Of a stretch of DNA of 46,958 nt, positions 46,900 through 46,958 are shown one piece after another. The notes below the pieces were generated by a model. The model was not told the origin of the DNA, ran no database searches, and was given only the letters and a program-made list of their open reading frames with translations. Every line of letters begins with the position of its first letter. The first letter of the stretch is position 1. Source of the stretch: Synechococcus sp. CS-1331 (GTDB lineage: Bacteria; Cyanobacteriota; Cyanobacteriia; PCC-6307; Cyanobiaceae); contig JAHLYQ010000002.1 in the NCBI GenBank assembly GCA_025127975.1, positions 1 to 46,958 of the forward strand, given 5' to 3'. The position numbers and the translations under genes are program-made.

Positions 46900-46958
46900 A
46901 TGGGCCAAAGAGGCTTCTGGGACGAGCAGCAGAGGGTTGACAAGCTCAAAACTAAAAA
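46900..46958 (+). CDS. IS5-family transposase, N-terminal fragment
   Basis: 19 codons to the window edge: MGQRGFWDEQQRVDKLKTK. This beginning (G-F-W/F-D-x-x-x-R-x-x-K-L) resembles the N-terminus of IS5/IS1182-type DDE transposases. The catalytic part is not in the window, so intactness cannot be judged. The promoter just upstream and the terminal-repeat-like sequence at 46820 agree with the call. Confidence 0.6.
   Translation, partial: MGQRGFWDEQQRVDKLKTK

Larger units (their letters stand above)
46820..46958 (+). mobile_element. Left end of an IS5-like insertion sequence, truncated by the window
   Basis: After the aminotransferase the composition turns AT-richer. A terminal-repeat-like GGGCACCTCGAAAAATA begins at 46820, followed by a promoter with a perfect -10 and then the start of a transposase. 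That order is a typical IS left end. The right end, target duplication and family are outside the window, so the exact boundary is approximate. Confidence 0.6.

Overview
The window looks like a chromosome segment from a high-GC picocyanobacterium of the Cyanobium / freshwater Synechococcus type. The evidence is psbZ, ycf23, ycf37, the sulfolipid pair sqdB-sqdX, a long aspartate kinase with four ACT domains, a clpP-clpX pair followed closely by dnaX, very GC-rich coding sequence, and HIP1 octamers (GCGATCGC, for example at 27298, 30018 and 32120). The species assignment is inference. Almost all genes are core housekeeping genes, packed so tightly that several neighbours overlap. No gene-free stretch exceeds 300 bases. 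I see no tRNA, rRNA or CRISPR array.

Layout: 1-503, mazEF toxin-antitoxin pair (mazF runs off the left edge). 722-5881 (minus), dTDP-rhamnose operon rfbA-rfbC-[unknown gene]-rfbB-rfbD, then an amidase-like gene. 5880-7039, a GNAT acetyltransferase and a Phd/PIN toxin-antitoxin pair whose toxin is frameshifted. 7040-7723 (minus), psbZ-ribH. 7946-12850, mutS, cobH/cbiC, a shortened PIN-like gene and holA. 13056-16213, lysC overlapping a lipid-carrier sugar transferase. 16229-19513 (minus), ycf23, a holin-like membrane protein and uvrB. 19548-21259, tilS and a conserved-looking unknown. 21290-25430 (minus), asd-dapA-rnj. 25699-31784 (plus), tig, clpP, clpX, an LRAT-fold protein and dnaX. 31816-34746 (minus), a SpoIID/LytB-like protein and a family 2 glycosyltransferase. 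34823-35990 (plus), rpmI, rplT and ycf37. 36001-36531 (minus), an exported unknown. 36590-39863, thiG, sqdB and sqdX. 39865-45546 (minus), cbiD, guaA, two unknowns and mrdA. 45625-46776, a class V aminotransferase. 46820-46958, the left end of an insertion sequence with the first codons of its transposase, cut by the window edge.

Functional themes: lysine/threonine synthesis (lysC, asd, dapA); cobalamin ring synthesis (cobH/cbiC, cbiD); cell-envelope polysaccharide, lipid and wall (rfb genes, sugar transferase, GT2, SpoIID-like protein, mrdA, sqdBX); proteostasis (tig, clpP, clpX); DNA replication and repair (mutS, uvrB, holA, dnaX); RNA metabolism (rnj, tilS); photosystem function (psbZ, ycf37).

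The less ordinary material lies in the gaps and the accessory genes: two 26-bp palindromes of the same type at 6943 and 12881, two PIN-domain genes that both lack the same C-terminal acidic segment, an unknown gene with its own promoter inside the rhamnose operon, short tandem repeats upstream of lysC and rnj, and the IS at the right edge. I did not find a convincing new multi-gene defence or biosynthetic system.
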